Source: Bacteroidales bacterium (GTDB taxonomy: Bacteria; Bacteroidota; Bacteroidia; Bacteroidales; UBA932). From it: a stretch of DNA of 57,437 nt. The stretch spans positions 1-57,437 of the forward strand of contig JAGABI010000059.1 of the NCBI GenBank assembly GCA_017614715.1, read 5' to 3'. The notes under the pieces are model-generated. The model did not search any database and was not told where the DNA came from. It was given only the letters and a program-made list of their open reading frames with translations. Positions within the stretch are counted from its first letter, which is position 1. Every line of letters starts with the position of its first letter. The position numbers were made by a program, and so were the translations under genes. Positions 42,895 through 51,599 of this stretch are shown here, one piece after another.

Positions 42895-44118
42895 ATGATA
42901 AATGTAGTAGGATTGGGTTATATAGGGTTGCCGACCGCTTTAATGATGGCTTCGCATGGTGTTGAGGTCGTCGGTACCGATTATAACAAAGAGTTGGTCG
43001 CAACGCTGAATGCGGGTCGCACAACATTCAAGGAGGATGGCCTGGACGAACTGTTTGCCGCTGCGGTCAAGGCTGGTATCAAGTTCACAACGGAATATCA
43101 GAAGACCGATATGTACATTGTTTCGGTGCCCACGCCTTATGACAAATTCAGCAAGAAGGTGGATGCCTGCTATGTGGTGGCGGCGGTGAAAGAGGTGATG
43201 AAGGTGTGCCCGAAAGGGGCGACGGTGGTGATTGAAAGCACCGTTTCACCCGGTACGATTGATAAATATGTGCGCCCCGTGATTGCAGCGAACGGCTTCA
43301 AGATAGGTATAGACATCAACCTTGTGCATGCGCCGGAGCGCATCATCCCCGGCAATATGGTGTATGAACTGCTCCACAACAACCGCACCATAGGTGCTGA
43401 CAGCAAGGAGATAGGAGAGAAGGTCAAAAGCTACTATGCAACGTTCTGCCAGGGCGAAATAGTAGTAACCGACATTCGCACCGCAGAGATGACCAAGGTG
43501 GTGGAGAACACGTTCCGGGCGGTGAACATCGCCTTCGCAAACGAACTTTCGCGCATCTGCCGGCACGACAATATGGATGTCTATGAGATTATCCGCATCT
43601 GCAACATGCACCCGCGCGTCAATATCTTGCAGCCGGGGCCAGGCGTGGGTGGCCATTGCATCAGCGTTGATCCCTGGTTCCTGGTGGGCGACTATCCTCA
43701 GCTTGCCAAGGTGATTGACGAGAGCATGAAGACCAACGACTCCCAGCCGGGGTTTGTGCTGGAGCGTATCTATGAGATAATGAAAGAGAACTGGATTACA
43801 GATAACCGCCGCGTGGGTCTCTACGGCATTACTTATAAGGAGAATGTGGATGACATTCGCGAGAGTCCGACCCTGCAGATGCTAGACATCCAGGAGCGTC
43901 ATCTGGCCCGCCCCCTTAAGAGCTTTGACCCGTTCTTCACATCAAAGGCTATCGTTCCCAATCAGATCCTCGATTTTGACCAGTTCCTCTCCGAGGTGGA
44001 TATGGTTGTGGTTATGGTTAAGCATGATCACATAAAGCAAAACTGGGGCAAGCTTAGCGGGAAGGTCGTGTTGGATTGCCACAACATCTGCCCGCTGGAA
44101 GGGGTGTATCATATTTAG
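42895..44118 (+). CDS. wecC: UDP-N-acetyl-D-mannosamine dehydrogenase
   Basis: This 407-residue UDP-sugar 6-dehydrogenase has the NAD fold NVVGLGYIGLPTALMMASHG, the lysine segment TAEMTKVVENTFRAVNIAFA, and the catalytic Cys in GPGVGGHCISVDPWF. It oxidises UDP-ManNAc to UDP-ManNAcA with two NAD+. The neighbour wecB supplies its substrate and the WecG-type enzyme at 39947 is the likely user. The length is typical for the family. Confidence 0.95.
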   Translation: MINVVGLGYIGLPTALMMASHGVEVVGTDYNKELVATLNAGRTTFKEDGLDELFAAAVKAGIKFTTEYQKTDMYIVSVPTPYDKFSKKVDACYVVAAVKEVMKVCPKGATVVIESTVSPGTIDKYVRPVIAANGFKIGIDINLVHAPERIIPGNMVYELLHNNRTIGADSKEIGEKVKSYYATFCQGEIVVTDIRTAEMTKVVENTFRAVNIAFANELSRICRHDNMDVYEIIRICNMHPRVNILQPGPGVGGHCISVDPWFLVGDYPQLAKVIDESMKTNDSQPGFVLERIYEIMKENWITDNRRVGLYGITYKENVDDIRESPTLQMLDIQERHLARPLKSFDPFFTSKAIVPNQILDFDQFLSEVDMVVVMVKHDHIKQNWGKLSGKVVLDCHNICPLEGVYHI

Positions 44119-44150
44119 CGTAATTATTAATTTTATAATCATTTTATATC

Positions 44151-45278
44151 ATGTCAATTTTTAAAGACAAGGTCCTCCTTATTACCGGTGGAACCGGAAG
44201 TTTTGGAAATGCAGTGTTGAATCGTTTCTTGCGCACAGACATAGGCGAGATTCGCATTTTCAGCCGCGATGAGAAGAAACAGGACGATATGCGCCACGAT
44301 TTTCAGGCGCGTATGCCCGAGGTTGCAGGTAAGATAAAATTTTACATAGGCGACGTGCGCAACCGCAGCACGCTCCATTACGCGATGCAGGGTGTGGATT
44401 ATGTGTTCCACGCCGCTGCGCTCAAGCAGGTGCCCTCGTGCGAATTCTTCCCCATGGAGGCGGTGAAGACCAATGTTATTGGTACGGACAATACTCTGGA
44501 TGCGGCTATTGATGCCGGCGTTAAGTGCGTCATTTGCCTGAGTACAGACAAGGCCGCTTATCCCATTAACGCCATGGGTATTTCCAAGGCAATCGAGGAG
44601 AAGATTGCCGTGGCTAAGAGTCGCTATTCCGGCGCGACCAAGATTTGCTGCACGCGTTATGGTAATGTGATGTGCAGCCGGGGCAGCGTCATCCCCCTCT
44701 GGATTGACCAGATCCGCAAGGGCAACCCCATCACCCTCACTGAGCCCAAGATGACCCGGTTCATAATGTCTCTGGAGGAGGCGGTGGACCTGGTGCTGTT
44801 CGCTTTTGAGCATGGGCAAAATGGTGACATCCTGGTGCAGAAGGCTCCGGCATGTACCATCCAGACCCAGGCAGAGGCTGTGTGTGAGCTTTTTGGCGGC
44901 AGGAAAGAAGAAATTAAACCGACGCTGCCGACGAGAGCCCTGGAAAGATACATCTTTCCAGGGCCGAGTGGCGAGGAGGAAAAGGTCGTAGACCTTAACG
45001 TTATCGGTATCCGTCACGGCGAGAAGATGTACGAGACCCTGCTCACCAAGGAGGAGTGCGCCAAGGCTGAGGATATGGGCAACTTCTACCGAGTGCCGGC
45101 CGACAACCGCGATTTGAACTACGACAAATATTTCAAGGAGGGCGATGCCAAGCGTGCCACCATCGACGAATTCAATTCCGACAATACCTACCGTCTGAGT
45201 CTGGAAGAGACCAAAGCGAAAATCGCTTCGCTGGAGTACATCCAGAACGAACTTAACGGAATACCTAATCTCGTATAA
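44151..45278 (+). CDS. UDP-GlcNAc 4,6-dehydratase, 5-epimerising (CapE/WbjB type)
   Basis: This 375-residue extended SDR has LLITGGTGSFGNAVLNRFLR, HAAALKQVPSCEFFPMEAVK, CLSTDKAAYPINAMGISKAI and TRFIMSLEEAVDLVLFAFEH. It belongs to the short CapD-like dehydratases lacking the membrane part. With the next two genes it forms the known CapE-CapF-CapG set that converts UDP-GlcNAc to UDP-N-acetyl-L-fucosamine. The first step gives a 4-keto-6-deoxy intermediate with inversion at C5. Confidence 0.92.
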   Translation: MSIFKDKVLLITGGTGSFGNAVLNRFLRTDIGEIRIFSRDEKKQDDMRHDFQARMPEVAGKIKFYIGDVRNRSTLHYAMQGVDYVFHAAALKQVPSCEFFPMEAVKTNVIGTDNTLDAAIDAGVKCVICLSTDKAAYPINAMGISKAIEEKIAVAKSRYSGATKICCTRYGNVMCSRGSVIPLWIDQIRKGNPITLTEPKMTRFIMSLEEAVDLVLFAFEHGQNGDILVQKAPACTIQTQAEAVCELFGGRKEEIKPTLPTRALERYIFPGPSGEEEKVVDLNVIGIRHGEKMYETLLTKEECAKAEDMGNFYRVPADNRDLNYDKYFKEGDAKRATIDEFNSDNTYRLSLEETKAKIASLEYIQNELNGIPNLV

Positions 45279-45280
45279 TT

Positions 45281-46489
45281 ATGAAGGTTCTGGTGACTGG
45301 AGCCAAGGGCTTTGTAGGCAAAAACCTATGCGCCCAGCTCAACAACATAAAAGACGGGAAGGCACGTTGCTATGGTGACGTGTCCATTGAGGCCGTGAAT
45401 GAGTACGACCTTGATTCAACCCTGGAAGAACTCGACGCTTGGTGTAAAGAAGCTGACTTCGTATTCAACCTTGCAGGAGTGAACCGTCCGCAGAACCAGG
45501 AGGAGTTTATGGCTGGCAACTTTGGGTTTGCCAGCACGCTGCTTGATACGCTGAAGAAGCACCACAACACATGTCCTGTAATGCTCAGTTCCAGCCAGCA
45601 GGCCAGCCTCACCGGTCGCTTTGGCAACAGCGAGTATGGCCGCAGCAAAAAGGCAGGTGAGGACCTGTTTCTCTCGTATGGGGAGGAGACGGGCGCCAAG
45701 GTTCTGGTATATCGTTTTCCCAACCTCTTTGGCAAATGGTGCAGGCCTAACTACAACAGCGCAGTGGCCACCTTCTGTAATGCGGTGGCGAATGATCTGC
45801 CATATACCGTCAATGACCCGTCGGTGGAGCTGGAGTTGCTGTATATCGACGACCTTGTGGACGAGATGATTGCCTGCCTGAAAGGTGAGGAGCACCGCTG
45901 CGAGTTTGACGGCCTGGGTGTCTTCCCCATGAAGGACGGGCGGTACTGCTATGTGCCAACTACTCACCGGGCAACCCTGGGCGAAATAGTGAACCTGCTG
46001 GACAGCTTCGCCGCGCAGCCCAGGACCCTGATGATTCCTGAGATTCCGGCCGGCAGTTTCGCCAAGAAGCTGTATTCGACGTATCTTTCTTATCTGCCCA
46101 AGGAGAAGGTCGCTTTCCCGCTCAAGATGAACGTGGACGACCGCGGGTCGTTTACGGAGCTGGTGCACACTTTGAACAGCGGGCAAGTCAGCATTAATAT
46201 CAGCAAGCCCGGCATCACCAAAGGGCAGCACTGGCACCACACCAAGTTTGAGCAGTTCATAGTGGTCAAGGGGCACGGCCTCATCCAGCAGCGCAATCTT
46301 AATGACCCGGAGAGCCGTGTGCTGGAGTGGGAAGTTGATGGCGACCACATTCAGGCTGTCCACATGCTCCCCGGCTACACCCACAACATCATCAACCTCT
46401 CCGACACCGAAGACCTCGTCACCGTCATGTACTGCAACGAAATCTTTGACCCCAATAAACCAGACACATTCTTCGACCCTGTAAAGTAA
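45281..46489 (+). CDS. CapF/WbjC-type bifunctional reductase with cupin domain
   Basis: This 402-residue protein has an SDR N-terminal domain (MKVLVTGAKGFVGKNLCAQL, VFNLAGVNRPQNQEEFMAGN, SEYGRSKKAGEDLF) and a C-terminal cupin domain (KGQHWHHTKFEQFIVVKGHG with metal-ligand His residues). CapF epimerises at C3 via the cupin and reduces the C4 ketone via the SDR to give UDP-N-acetyl-L-talosamine. It starts 2 bases after the dehydratase gene and lies 5 bases before the last enzyme of the route. Confidence 0.93.
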   Translation: MKVLVTGAKGFVGKNLCAQLNNIKDGKARCYGDVSIEAVNEYDLDSTLEELDAWCKEADFVFNLAGVNRPQNQEEFMAGNFGFASTLLDTLKKHHNTCPVMLSSSQQASLTGRFGNSEYGRSKKAGEDLFLSYGEETGAKVLVYRFPNLFGKWCRPNYNSAVATFCNAVANDLPYTVNDPSVELELLYIDDLVDEMIACLKGEEHRCEFDGLGVFPMKDGRYCYVPTTHRATLGEIVNLLDSFAAQPRTLMIPEIPAGSFAKKLYSTYLSYLPKEKVAFPLKMNVDDRGSFTELVHTLNSGQVSINISKPGITKGQHWHHTKFEQFIVVKGHGLIQQRNLNDPESRVLEWEVDGDHIQAVHMLPGYTHNIINLSDTEDLVTVMYCNEIFDPNKPDTFFDPVK

Positions 46490-46494
46490 ACAAT

Positions 46495-47655
46495 ATGGCA
46501 CAATTCAAAAATAGTGGGAAACTTAAACTTCTCATCATCGTCGGCACCCGCCCGGAAATTATCCGCCTGGCAGCAGTAATCAACAAGTGTCGTGAGTACT
46601 TCGACTGCCTGCTGGCGCACACCGGGCAGAATTATGACTACACTCTTAACGGCGTCTTTTTCAAAGATTTGAAACTCGACGACCCTGATGTCTATATGGA
46701 GGCAGTGGGGGCCGATCTTGGCGAGACCATGGGCAACATCATCGCAAAGAGCTATCAGCTTATGGTTGAGGTTCAGCCCGACGCTGTGCTGGTGCTGGGC
46801 GATACCAACAGTTGCCTATCTGTGATTGGTGCAAAGCGCCTCCACATCCCCATCTTCCACATGGAAGCCGGCAACCGATGCAAGGACGAGTGCCTGCCCG
46901 AGGAGACCAACCGCCGGATCGTGGACATTATCTCCGACGTGAATATGGCTTATTCCGAGCATGCGCGGCGCTACCTGGCCGATACAGGCCTCCCCAAGGA
47001 GCGCACTTATGTTACCGGCTCCCCGATGGCCGAGGTACTGCACAGTAACCTGGCGGAGATTGAATCTTCTGATATCCACGCCCGGCTTGGCCTGGAGAAA
47101 GGCAAGTACATCCTTCTGAGCGCTCACCGCGAGGAGAATATTGACACCGAGAAGAACTTCCTCTCGTTGTTCAATGCTATTAACCAGATGGCAGAGAAGT
47201 ACGATATGCCGATTTTGTATTCATGCCACCCGCGTTCCCGCAAGCGCCTGGAGGCTTCAGGTTTCAAGTTGGATTCCCGTGTGATTCAGCATGAACCGCT
47301 CGGTTTCCATGATTACAACTGCTTGCAGATGAACGCTTTCTGCGTAGTGTCCGACTCCGGTACGCTACCCGAGGAGTCTTCATACTTCACCTCGGTGGGC
47401 CATCCTTTCCCTGCAGTCTGCATCAGAACCTCCACCGAGCGGCCTGAAGCACTCGACAAGGGCTGCTTTGTGCTTTCTGGCATCGATACAAAGGGCCTTC
47501 TCCAGAGCGTCGATGTAGCCGTTTCACTCATTTGCGACGGTCTTCCCGGCATCCCCGTCCCTGACTATATTGACGAAAACGTCTCCACCAAAGTCGTCCG
47601 CATCATCCAGAGCTACGTCGGCGTCGTCAATAAAATGGTCTGGCGCAAGTTCTAA
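46495..47655 (+). CDS. CapG/WbjD-type UDP-sugar 2-epimerase (UDP-L-FucNAc)
   Basis: This 386-residue non-hydrolysing 2-epimerase is related to WecB but distinct from the wecB copy at 41721. It has IIVGTRPEIIRLAAVINKCR, HTGQNYDYTLNGVFFKDLKL, HMEAGNRCKDECLPEETNRR and VSDSGTLPEESSYFTSVGHP. The spelling GNRCKDECLPEETNR and the place after CapE/CapF point to the C2 epimerisation that ends UDP-L-FucNAc synthesis. N-acetylfucosamine is thus a likely capsule sugar. Confidence 0.92.
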   Translation: MAQFKNSGKLKLLIIVGTRPEIIRLAAVINKCREYFDCLLAHTGQNYDYTLNGVFFKDLKLDDPDVYMEAVGADLGETMGNIIAKSYQLMVEVQPDAVLVLGDTNSCLSVIGAKRLHIPIFHMEAGNRCKDECLPEETNRRIVDIISDVNMAYSEHARRYLADTGLPKERTYVTGSPMAEVLHSNLAEIESSDIHARLGLEKGKYILLSAHREENIDTEKNFLSLFNAINQMAEKYDMPILYSCHPRSRKRLEASGFKLDSRVIQHEPLGFHDYNCLQMNAFCVVSDSGTLPEESSYFTSVGHPFPAVCIRTSTERPEALDKGCFVLSGIDTKGLLQSVDVAVSLICDGLPGIPVPDYIDENVSTKVVRIIQSYVGVVNKMVWRKF

Positions 47656-47672
47656 CATAATATTAAGAGAAT

Positions 47673-48254
47673 ATGTTTACCCTTATAGACTTACCCTATG
47701 CACCGGGCGCTTTGGAACCGGTGATCAGCGCCCAGACACTTGCGTTCCATCATGGAAAGCACTTGCAGGCGTATGTTGATAATTTGAACAAACTTCTTCC
47801 CGGCAGCGGCCTCGAAGGCCTCCCGCTGGAGCAGATTGTGGCCGAAGCCAGCGGCCCGTTGTTCAACAACGCCGGGCAAGTACTCAATCACGAGATGTAT
47901 TTTACGCAGTTCTCACCTAAGGCAACTGATTCAGCAGGTCAGATCAAGGCCCAAATTGAAAAGCAGTGGGGTAGCCTCGACGCCCTCAAAGCTGAGTTCG
48001 AGTCTAAAGGCGTCAGCCTCTTCGGCAGCGGCTGGGTCTGGCTACAGGCAAATGCTCAAGGCGAATTATCCATCGCCCAGTACGCCAATGCCGACAACCC
48101 CGTCGCCCACGGCTTCAAACCCCTCCTCACCTTCGACGTCTGGGAGCACGCCTACTACCTCGACTACCAGAACCGCCGCGCCGCCCACCTCTCCGCCCTC
48201 TGGCAGATCCTTAACTGGGAGGAAATTGAAAGGAGATATGCCAAAAGCAGGTAA
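47673..48254 (+). CDS. sodB: Superoxide dismutase, Fe/Mn (cambialistic type)
   Basis: This 193-residue SOD has all four metal ligands: His26 (FHHGKH), His73 (VLNHEMYF), Asp155 and His159 (FDVWEHAYYLDYQNRR). Gln69 in NNAGQVLNH and FGSGWVWLQ place it with Fe-type or cambialistic enzymes like those of Porphyromonas and Bacteroides. It detoxifies superoxide in the cytoplasm. It lies 17 bases after the CapG-type gene and 70 bases before rfbA, on the same strand, so it looks like a member of the capsule transcript. That is unusual. Confidence 0.96.
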   Translation: MFTLIDLPYAPGALEPVISAQTLAFHHGKHLQAYVDNLNKLLPGSGLEGLPLEQIVAEASGPLFNNAGQVLNHEMYFTQFSPKATDSAGQIKAQIEKQWGSLDALKAEFESKGVSLFGSGWVWLQANAQGELSIAQYANADNPVAHGFKPLLTFDVWEHAYYLDYQNRRAAHLSALWQILNWEEIERRYAKSR

Positions 48255-48324
48255 AGTGAGGGAATACCAATGATGGCAAAAGATGCCGAGATCGCATCTT
48301 AAAGAATAAAAAAATACATAACCA

Positions 48325-49239
48325 ATGAAAGGCATCGTTCTCGCCGGGGGATCCGGCACGAGATTATATCCGATAACCAAGGGGGTGAGCAAACAACTGC
48401 TGCCGATATACGACAAGCCGATGGTGTATTATCCCATCAGTGCGTTGATGCTGGCAGGAATTAGGGATATTCTGATTATCTCTACGCCATACGATTTGCC
48501 AGGCTTCAAGCGTCTGCTTGGCGATGGCAGCGATTACGGTGTTCACTTTGAGTATGCGGAGCAGCCTAGTCCGGATGGCCTTGCCCAGGCGTTCATTATT
48601 GGTGATAAGTTTATTGGCGATGACTCTGTCTGCCTTGTCCTGGGAGACAACATCTTCTATGGCAGCGGCTTTATAAAACTGCTGAAAAACGCTGTGAGAG
48701 ATGCTGAGGATAATAAGAAGGCCACCGTCTTTGGATACTGGGTGTCCGACCCTGAGCGATACGGCGTGGCAGAGTTCGACAAGCAAGGCAACTGCCTGAG
48801 CATAGAAGAGAAGCCCAAAGAACCAAAGAGTAACTATGCTGTGGTCGGACTCTATTTCTACCCTAATAAGGTTGTTGATGTTGCAAAGCACATCAAACCA
48901 AGTGCACGTGGCGAGTTAGAAATAACCACAGTCAACCAGGAATTCCTGAAAGATGGCGAACTGAAGGTGCAGGTCTTTGGCCGCGGCTTCGCATGGCTGG
49001 ATACCGGTACCCACGACTCTTTGGCTGAAGCATCCACCTTTGTTGAGGTTATTGAGAAGCGTCAGGGACTTAAAGTTGCATGCCTTGAGGGTATTGCATA
49101 CCGCAATGGATGGATTAGCGAAGAGAAGATGCGGGAACTGGCTAAACCCATGCTTAAGAACCAGTATGGTCAGTATCTTCTCAAAGTCATCCACGAGATG
49201 AAAGCAGAGGTTAACTCCAAAACGCTTGCAAACGACTGA
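48325..49239 (+). CDS. rfbA: Glucose-1-phosphate thymidylyltransferase
   Basis: This 304-residue enzyme forms dTDP-glucose from glucose-1-phosphate and dTTP, the first step to dTDP-rhamnose and other deoxysugars. It has [51 protein letters not shown] and [15 protein letters not shown]. It is full length. The partner genes rfbB, rfbC and rfbD are not in the window. Two shortened relics of the same gene follow at 53456 and 55685. A small perfect hairpin (AAGATGC/GCATCTT) sits in the gap before it. Confidence 0.96.
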   Translation: MKGIVLAGGSGTRLYPITKGVSKQLLPIYDKPMVYYPISALMLAGIRDILIISTPYDLPGFKRLLGDGSDYGVHFEYAEQPSPDGLAQAFIIGDKFIGDDSVCLVLGDNIFYGSGFIKLLKNAVRDAEDNKKATVFGYWVSDPERYGVAEFDKQGNCLSIEEKPKEPKSNYAVVGLYFYPNKVVDVAKHIKPSARGELEITTVNQEFLKDGELKVQVFGRGFAWLDTGTHDSLAEASTFVEVIEKRQGLKVACLEGIAYRNGWISEEKMRELAKPMLKNQYGQYLLKVIHEMKAEVNSKTLAND

Positions 49240-49242
49240 TAA

Positions 49243-49686
49243 ATGGAAGTTATAAAGACTATGAGTGTATACGAAAACAACATTATTCCAATAAAGATAT
49301 CGCATTTGGCATCGTATGTCTCCAAAGTAAAGCGGATTTCTCTGGATGATGCGTTGGTGTACATTTATGTGAATCCAATGTATGAGCGACTGTACGATGA
49401 AGAGGCCAAGTGGTGGTATCTGAGCACAGAGGCTCTTTACGAGGAGTTTGAGTTGTGGCGAAATCGTCAGAACAGGGATGTTTCCAAAGAGGCATTTGAG
49501 TTTTACACTTATTGCCTGGAGAACTATGCTATCACTAAGCAAATAAGCGGTATGCGTGCATGGATTATATTTAAGGAGTCAAGCGTTGATGATTATATCA
49601 TAGACAACTATGATTTGCTTCATACTCAAGGGATAGAATACGTGTTAGACGATATTCAAAGGTATATTAACAGGAGGAAGAGATGA
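49243..49686 (+). CDS. DUF3791-type antitoxin candidate
   Basis: This 147-residue protein has a helical N-terminal half (ISHLASYVSKVKRISLDDAL) and a C-terminal part in DUF3791 style: FEFYTYCLENYAITKQISGM, then NYDLLHTQGIEYVLDDIQRY. It overlaps the DUF3990 gene by 4 bases. Such DUF3791/DUF3990 pairs are common in Bacteroidales and are thought to be toxin-antitoxin-like modules, with the DUF3791 part as likely antitoxin. A start at 49261 (MSVYENN) is also possible. Activity has not been shown from sequence. Confidence 0.7.
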   Translation: MEVIKTMSVYENNIIPIKISHLASYVSKVKRISLDDALVYIYVNPMYERLYDEEAKWWYLSTEALYEEFELWRNRQNRDVSKEAFEFYTYCLENYAITKQISGMRAWIIFKESSVDDYIIDNYDLLHTQGIEYVLDDIQRYINRRKR

Positions 49687-50165
49687 TTAGACTATACCAC
49701 GGATCCACGGTTACAGTTAGAAAACCCTCCATCAGACCTGGCCGTCCGAATGCAGACTTCGGCAAGGGTTTTTACACCACGAGCAGCTATGAGCAGGCTG
49801 TTCGCTGGGCACATATCAAGCAAGAGCGTGAAGAGGCTCTTCATGCAATTGTAAGCGTCTTTGAGTTTGATGAATCCCTTCTGGAAAGTCCGGATTTGAA
49901 TATTCGGTTGTTCAACGGAGCCGACGAATCTTGGCTTTATTTCGTCACTGACTGCCGTAAATCCCGCAAGCACTACTTTGACTTAGTACAAGGCCCAGTA
50001 GCCAATGATAAGGTCTTTACCACGGTCAACTTGTTTGAGAGCGGTGTGTTGAGTGCAGGGGCCGCTATCCTGCAACTTAAGGCGTACAAGACCTACGACC
50101 AATTGTCGTTTCATACATCCAACGTTATCAAGGAATTGAAGTTTATTGAATCAATAGAAGTATAG
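49683..50165 (+). CDS. DUF3990 protein, candidate ADP-ribosyltransferase-like toxin
   Basis: This 160-residue protein starts IRLYHGSTVTVRKPSIRPGR and continues DFGKGFYTTSSYEQAVRWA. The YHGS motif and the FGKGFYTT segment with a nearby Gln/Trp-Ala helix are the marks of DUF3990, placed in the ADP-ribosyltransferase superfamily by earlier comparative work. The last part (SFHTSNVIKELKFIESIEV) closes the fold. With the DUF3791 gene overlapping upstream, a toxin-antitoxin role is likely. The target, if any, is unknown. Confidence 0.72.
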   Translation: MIRLYHGSTVTVRKPSIRPGRPNADFGKGFYTTSSYEQAVRWAHIKQEREEALHAIVSVFEFDESLLESPDLNIRLFNGADESWLYFVTDCRKSRKHYFDLVQGPVANDKVFTTVNLFESGVLSAGAAILQLKAYKTYDQLSFHTSNVIKELKFIESIEV

Positions 50166-50178
50166 TCTTCCAGTTTTT

Positions 50179-50574
50179 ATGCCCACCATTATTCAACACC
50201 AATACATCACCAACTGGCATGATAGCTTTGTGGACTACATTGGGAGGTTGCTCGGTGTTGTGGCGGGGCTGATGGCGAGGCCGGAGGCGACGGAAGGGGA
50301 TAAGAGGGGGCTGGATGGCATTAGGCTGATTCTGAATGGACGGGATGCTGCGGATGTGGAGCGTGATTTGGCTGCCGGAGTTGTGAGGAAGAGTACGCTG
50401 GACAAGATAGAGAAGCTGAACAAGGACTTGGCAGATACCTGTCTCGAACATATTCAGATGAACCCTTTGGTGCGGGAGTTCTGGAAGCAGATGGCGCATA
50501 TCAAGATAGAACACGATAAGATTGGCGAACAGGCACGGTTGGCCGCGTTGAACATACCGGTGATAGAGGGATAA
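50179..50574 (+). CDS. Uncharacterised helical protein, 131 residues
   Basis: I do not recognise this protein. It is predicted soluble and helical, with INTERNAL charged stretches (DKRGLDGIRLILNGRDAADV; RKSTLDKIEKLNKDLADTCL) and no signal or membrane segment. It starts 14 bases after the DUF3990 gene and may belong to the same small module. A read-through to the next broken gene is possible. G+C is higher than in the genes on either side. Confidence 0.6.
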   Translation: MPTIIQHQYITNWHDSFVDYIGRLLGVVAGLMARPEATEGDKRGLDGIRLILNGRDAADVERDLAAGVVRKSTLDKIEKLNKDLADTCLEHIQMNPLVREFWKQMAHIKIEHDKIGEQARLAALNIPVIEG

Positions 50575-50653
50575 CGGATACCCTTTGTCTTTCTGCAGAC
50601 TTTCGGGAGTGACTTATGAAGTGAATAATAGGTTGAGCAAACGATATCCCAGT

Positions 50654-51121
50654 ATGACACATCTATCAGATAAAGACCATCAGACACAGATGGAGGATAT
50701 GAGTTTCTTCGTCGAGCAGATGCCTAGTGTGGGAATCTTTTGGTACGATCCGGAGGACCATTCTCTGTTTGGGGTGCGTAAGAAGGAGCTGACACCACAG
50801 ATGGTATAGGATGCTGCGGAAAAAGGCAAGCCCTTCATCAACTATCCGCAGCTGCATCGGTCGGTGTGGGCAAAGGAATACTTCCGGGCGCAGGCGAAGC
50901 ATATAGAGACCAAGTTCAAAGGCGATTACACTCAGGTTCCCCGTGGTTGCGTTGCTTGGACCATCGACAAGTTCATCGTGCTCGTTGGAAAGTGGGCTGA
51001 GCCTATACAGGATGAGTTGACAGAGTTGCTGGAGCAGGAGTTCTCCCTCCCGTACTTTGAGTTCGTATATGACGAACACTGGGACCTGGGTCACGGCTGG
51101 AGCGGGGATATTCTAAAGTAA
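50654..51121 (+). pseudogene. Small conserved protein gene broken by one amber codon
   Basis: One frame runs from ATG 50654 (MTHLSDKDHQTQ) to the stop at 51121, interrupted only by TAG at 50807-50809. Before it lie MSFFVEQMPSVGIFWYDPED and FGVRKKELTPQMV; after it lie DAAEKGKPFINYPQLHRSVW, FKGDYTQVPRGCVAWTIDKF and DEHWDLGHGWSGD. Both sides look like one well-conserved protein of about 155 residues. The family has no name I can give. A single nonsense change is the simplest reading. Stop-codon read-through is less likely. Confidence 0.75.
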
Positions 51122-51175
51122 ATACAAGGTGTTGTTTGCATATCGACAAGTAAGCGCAACAAGGGACAATACACT

Positions 51176-51511
51176 ATGATTCCCCGGAATCTACGGCGCA
51201 GGTTGGCAGAGCATAAGCTACAAATCAACCAAGGTTTCACTTCCAAATACAATACCGATAAACTAGTTTACTACGAACGGTACGGCAGGCTAGATGTAGC
51301 TATAAAGAGTGAAAAGCAGTTGTAAAAATGGAGAAGGGAGTGGAAATATCAACTGATAAATGACGCCAATCCTGATTGGAAAGACTTGGCAGAAGACATC
51401 GTTTGCGATGCCGAGTATATTCAAGCAGTAAAAGATGCATACGATAATGGTCAATACATTGCTGGCAACCAACCGCATCTCACCCCATCAATTCAGTCCG
51501 TGGCCCCGTAA
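51176..51511 (+). pseudogene. GIY-YIG endonuclease relic
   Basis: This frame of 112 codons has an internal TAA at 51323-51325. It matches the later part of small GIY-YIG (UPF0213-like) nucleases: NLRRRLAEHKLQINQGFTSK, YNTDKLVYYERYGRLDVAIK, then after the stop KWRREWKYQLINDANPDWKD. The catalytic GIY-YIG start is missing upstream, so the gene is both truncated and interrupted. The A+T-rich gap 51512-51599 holds nothing else I can identify. Confidence 0.72.
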
Positions 51512-51599
51512 ACTCCGCCATTGGCTGGTCTGATTAAGCGACAAGACCGCTAATAAAGAAACTTAACAAAAGTAAACAACAGTTTATTAAAATTTTGAA

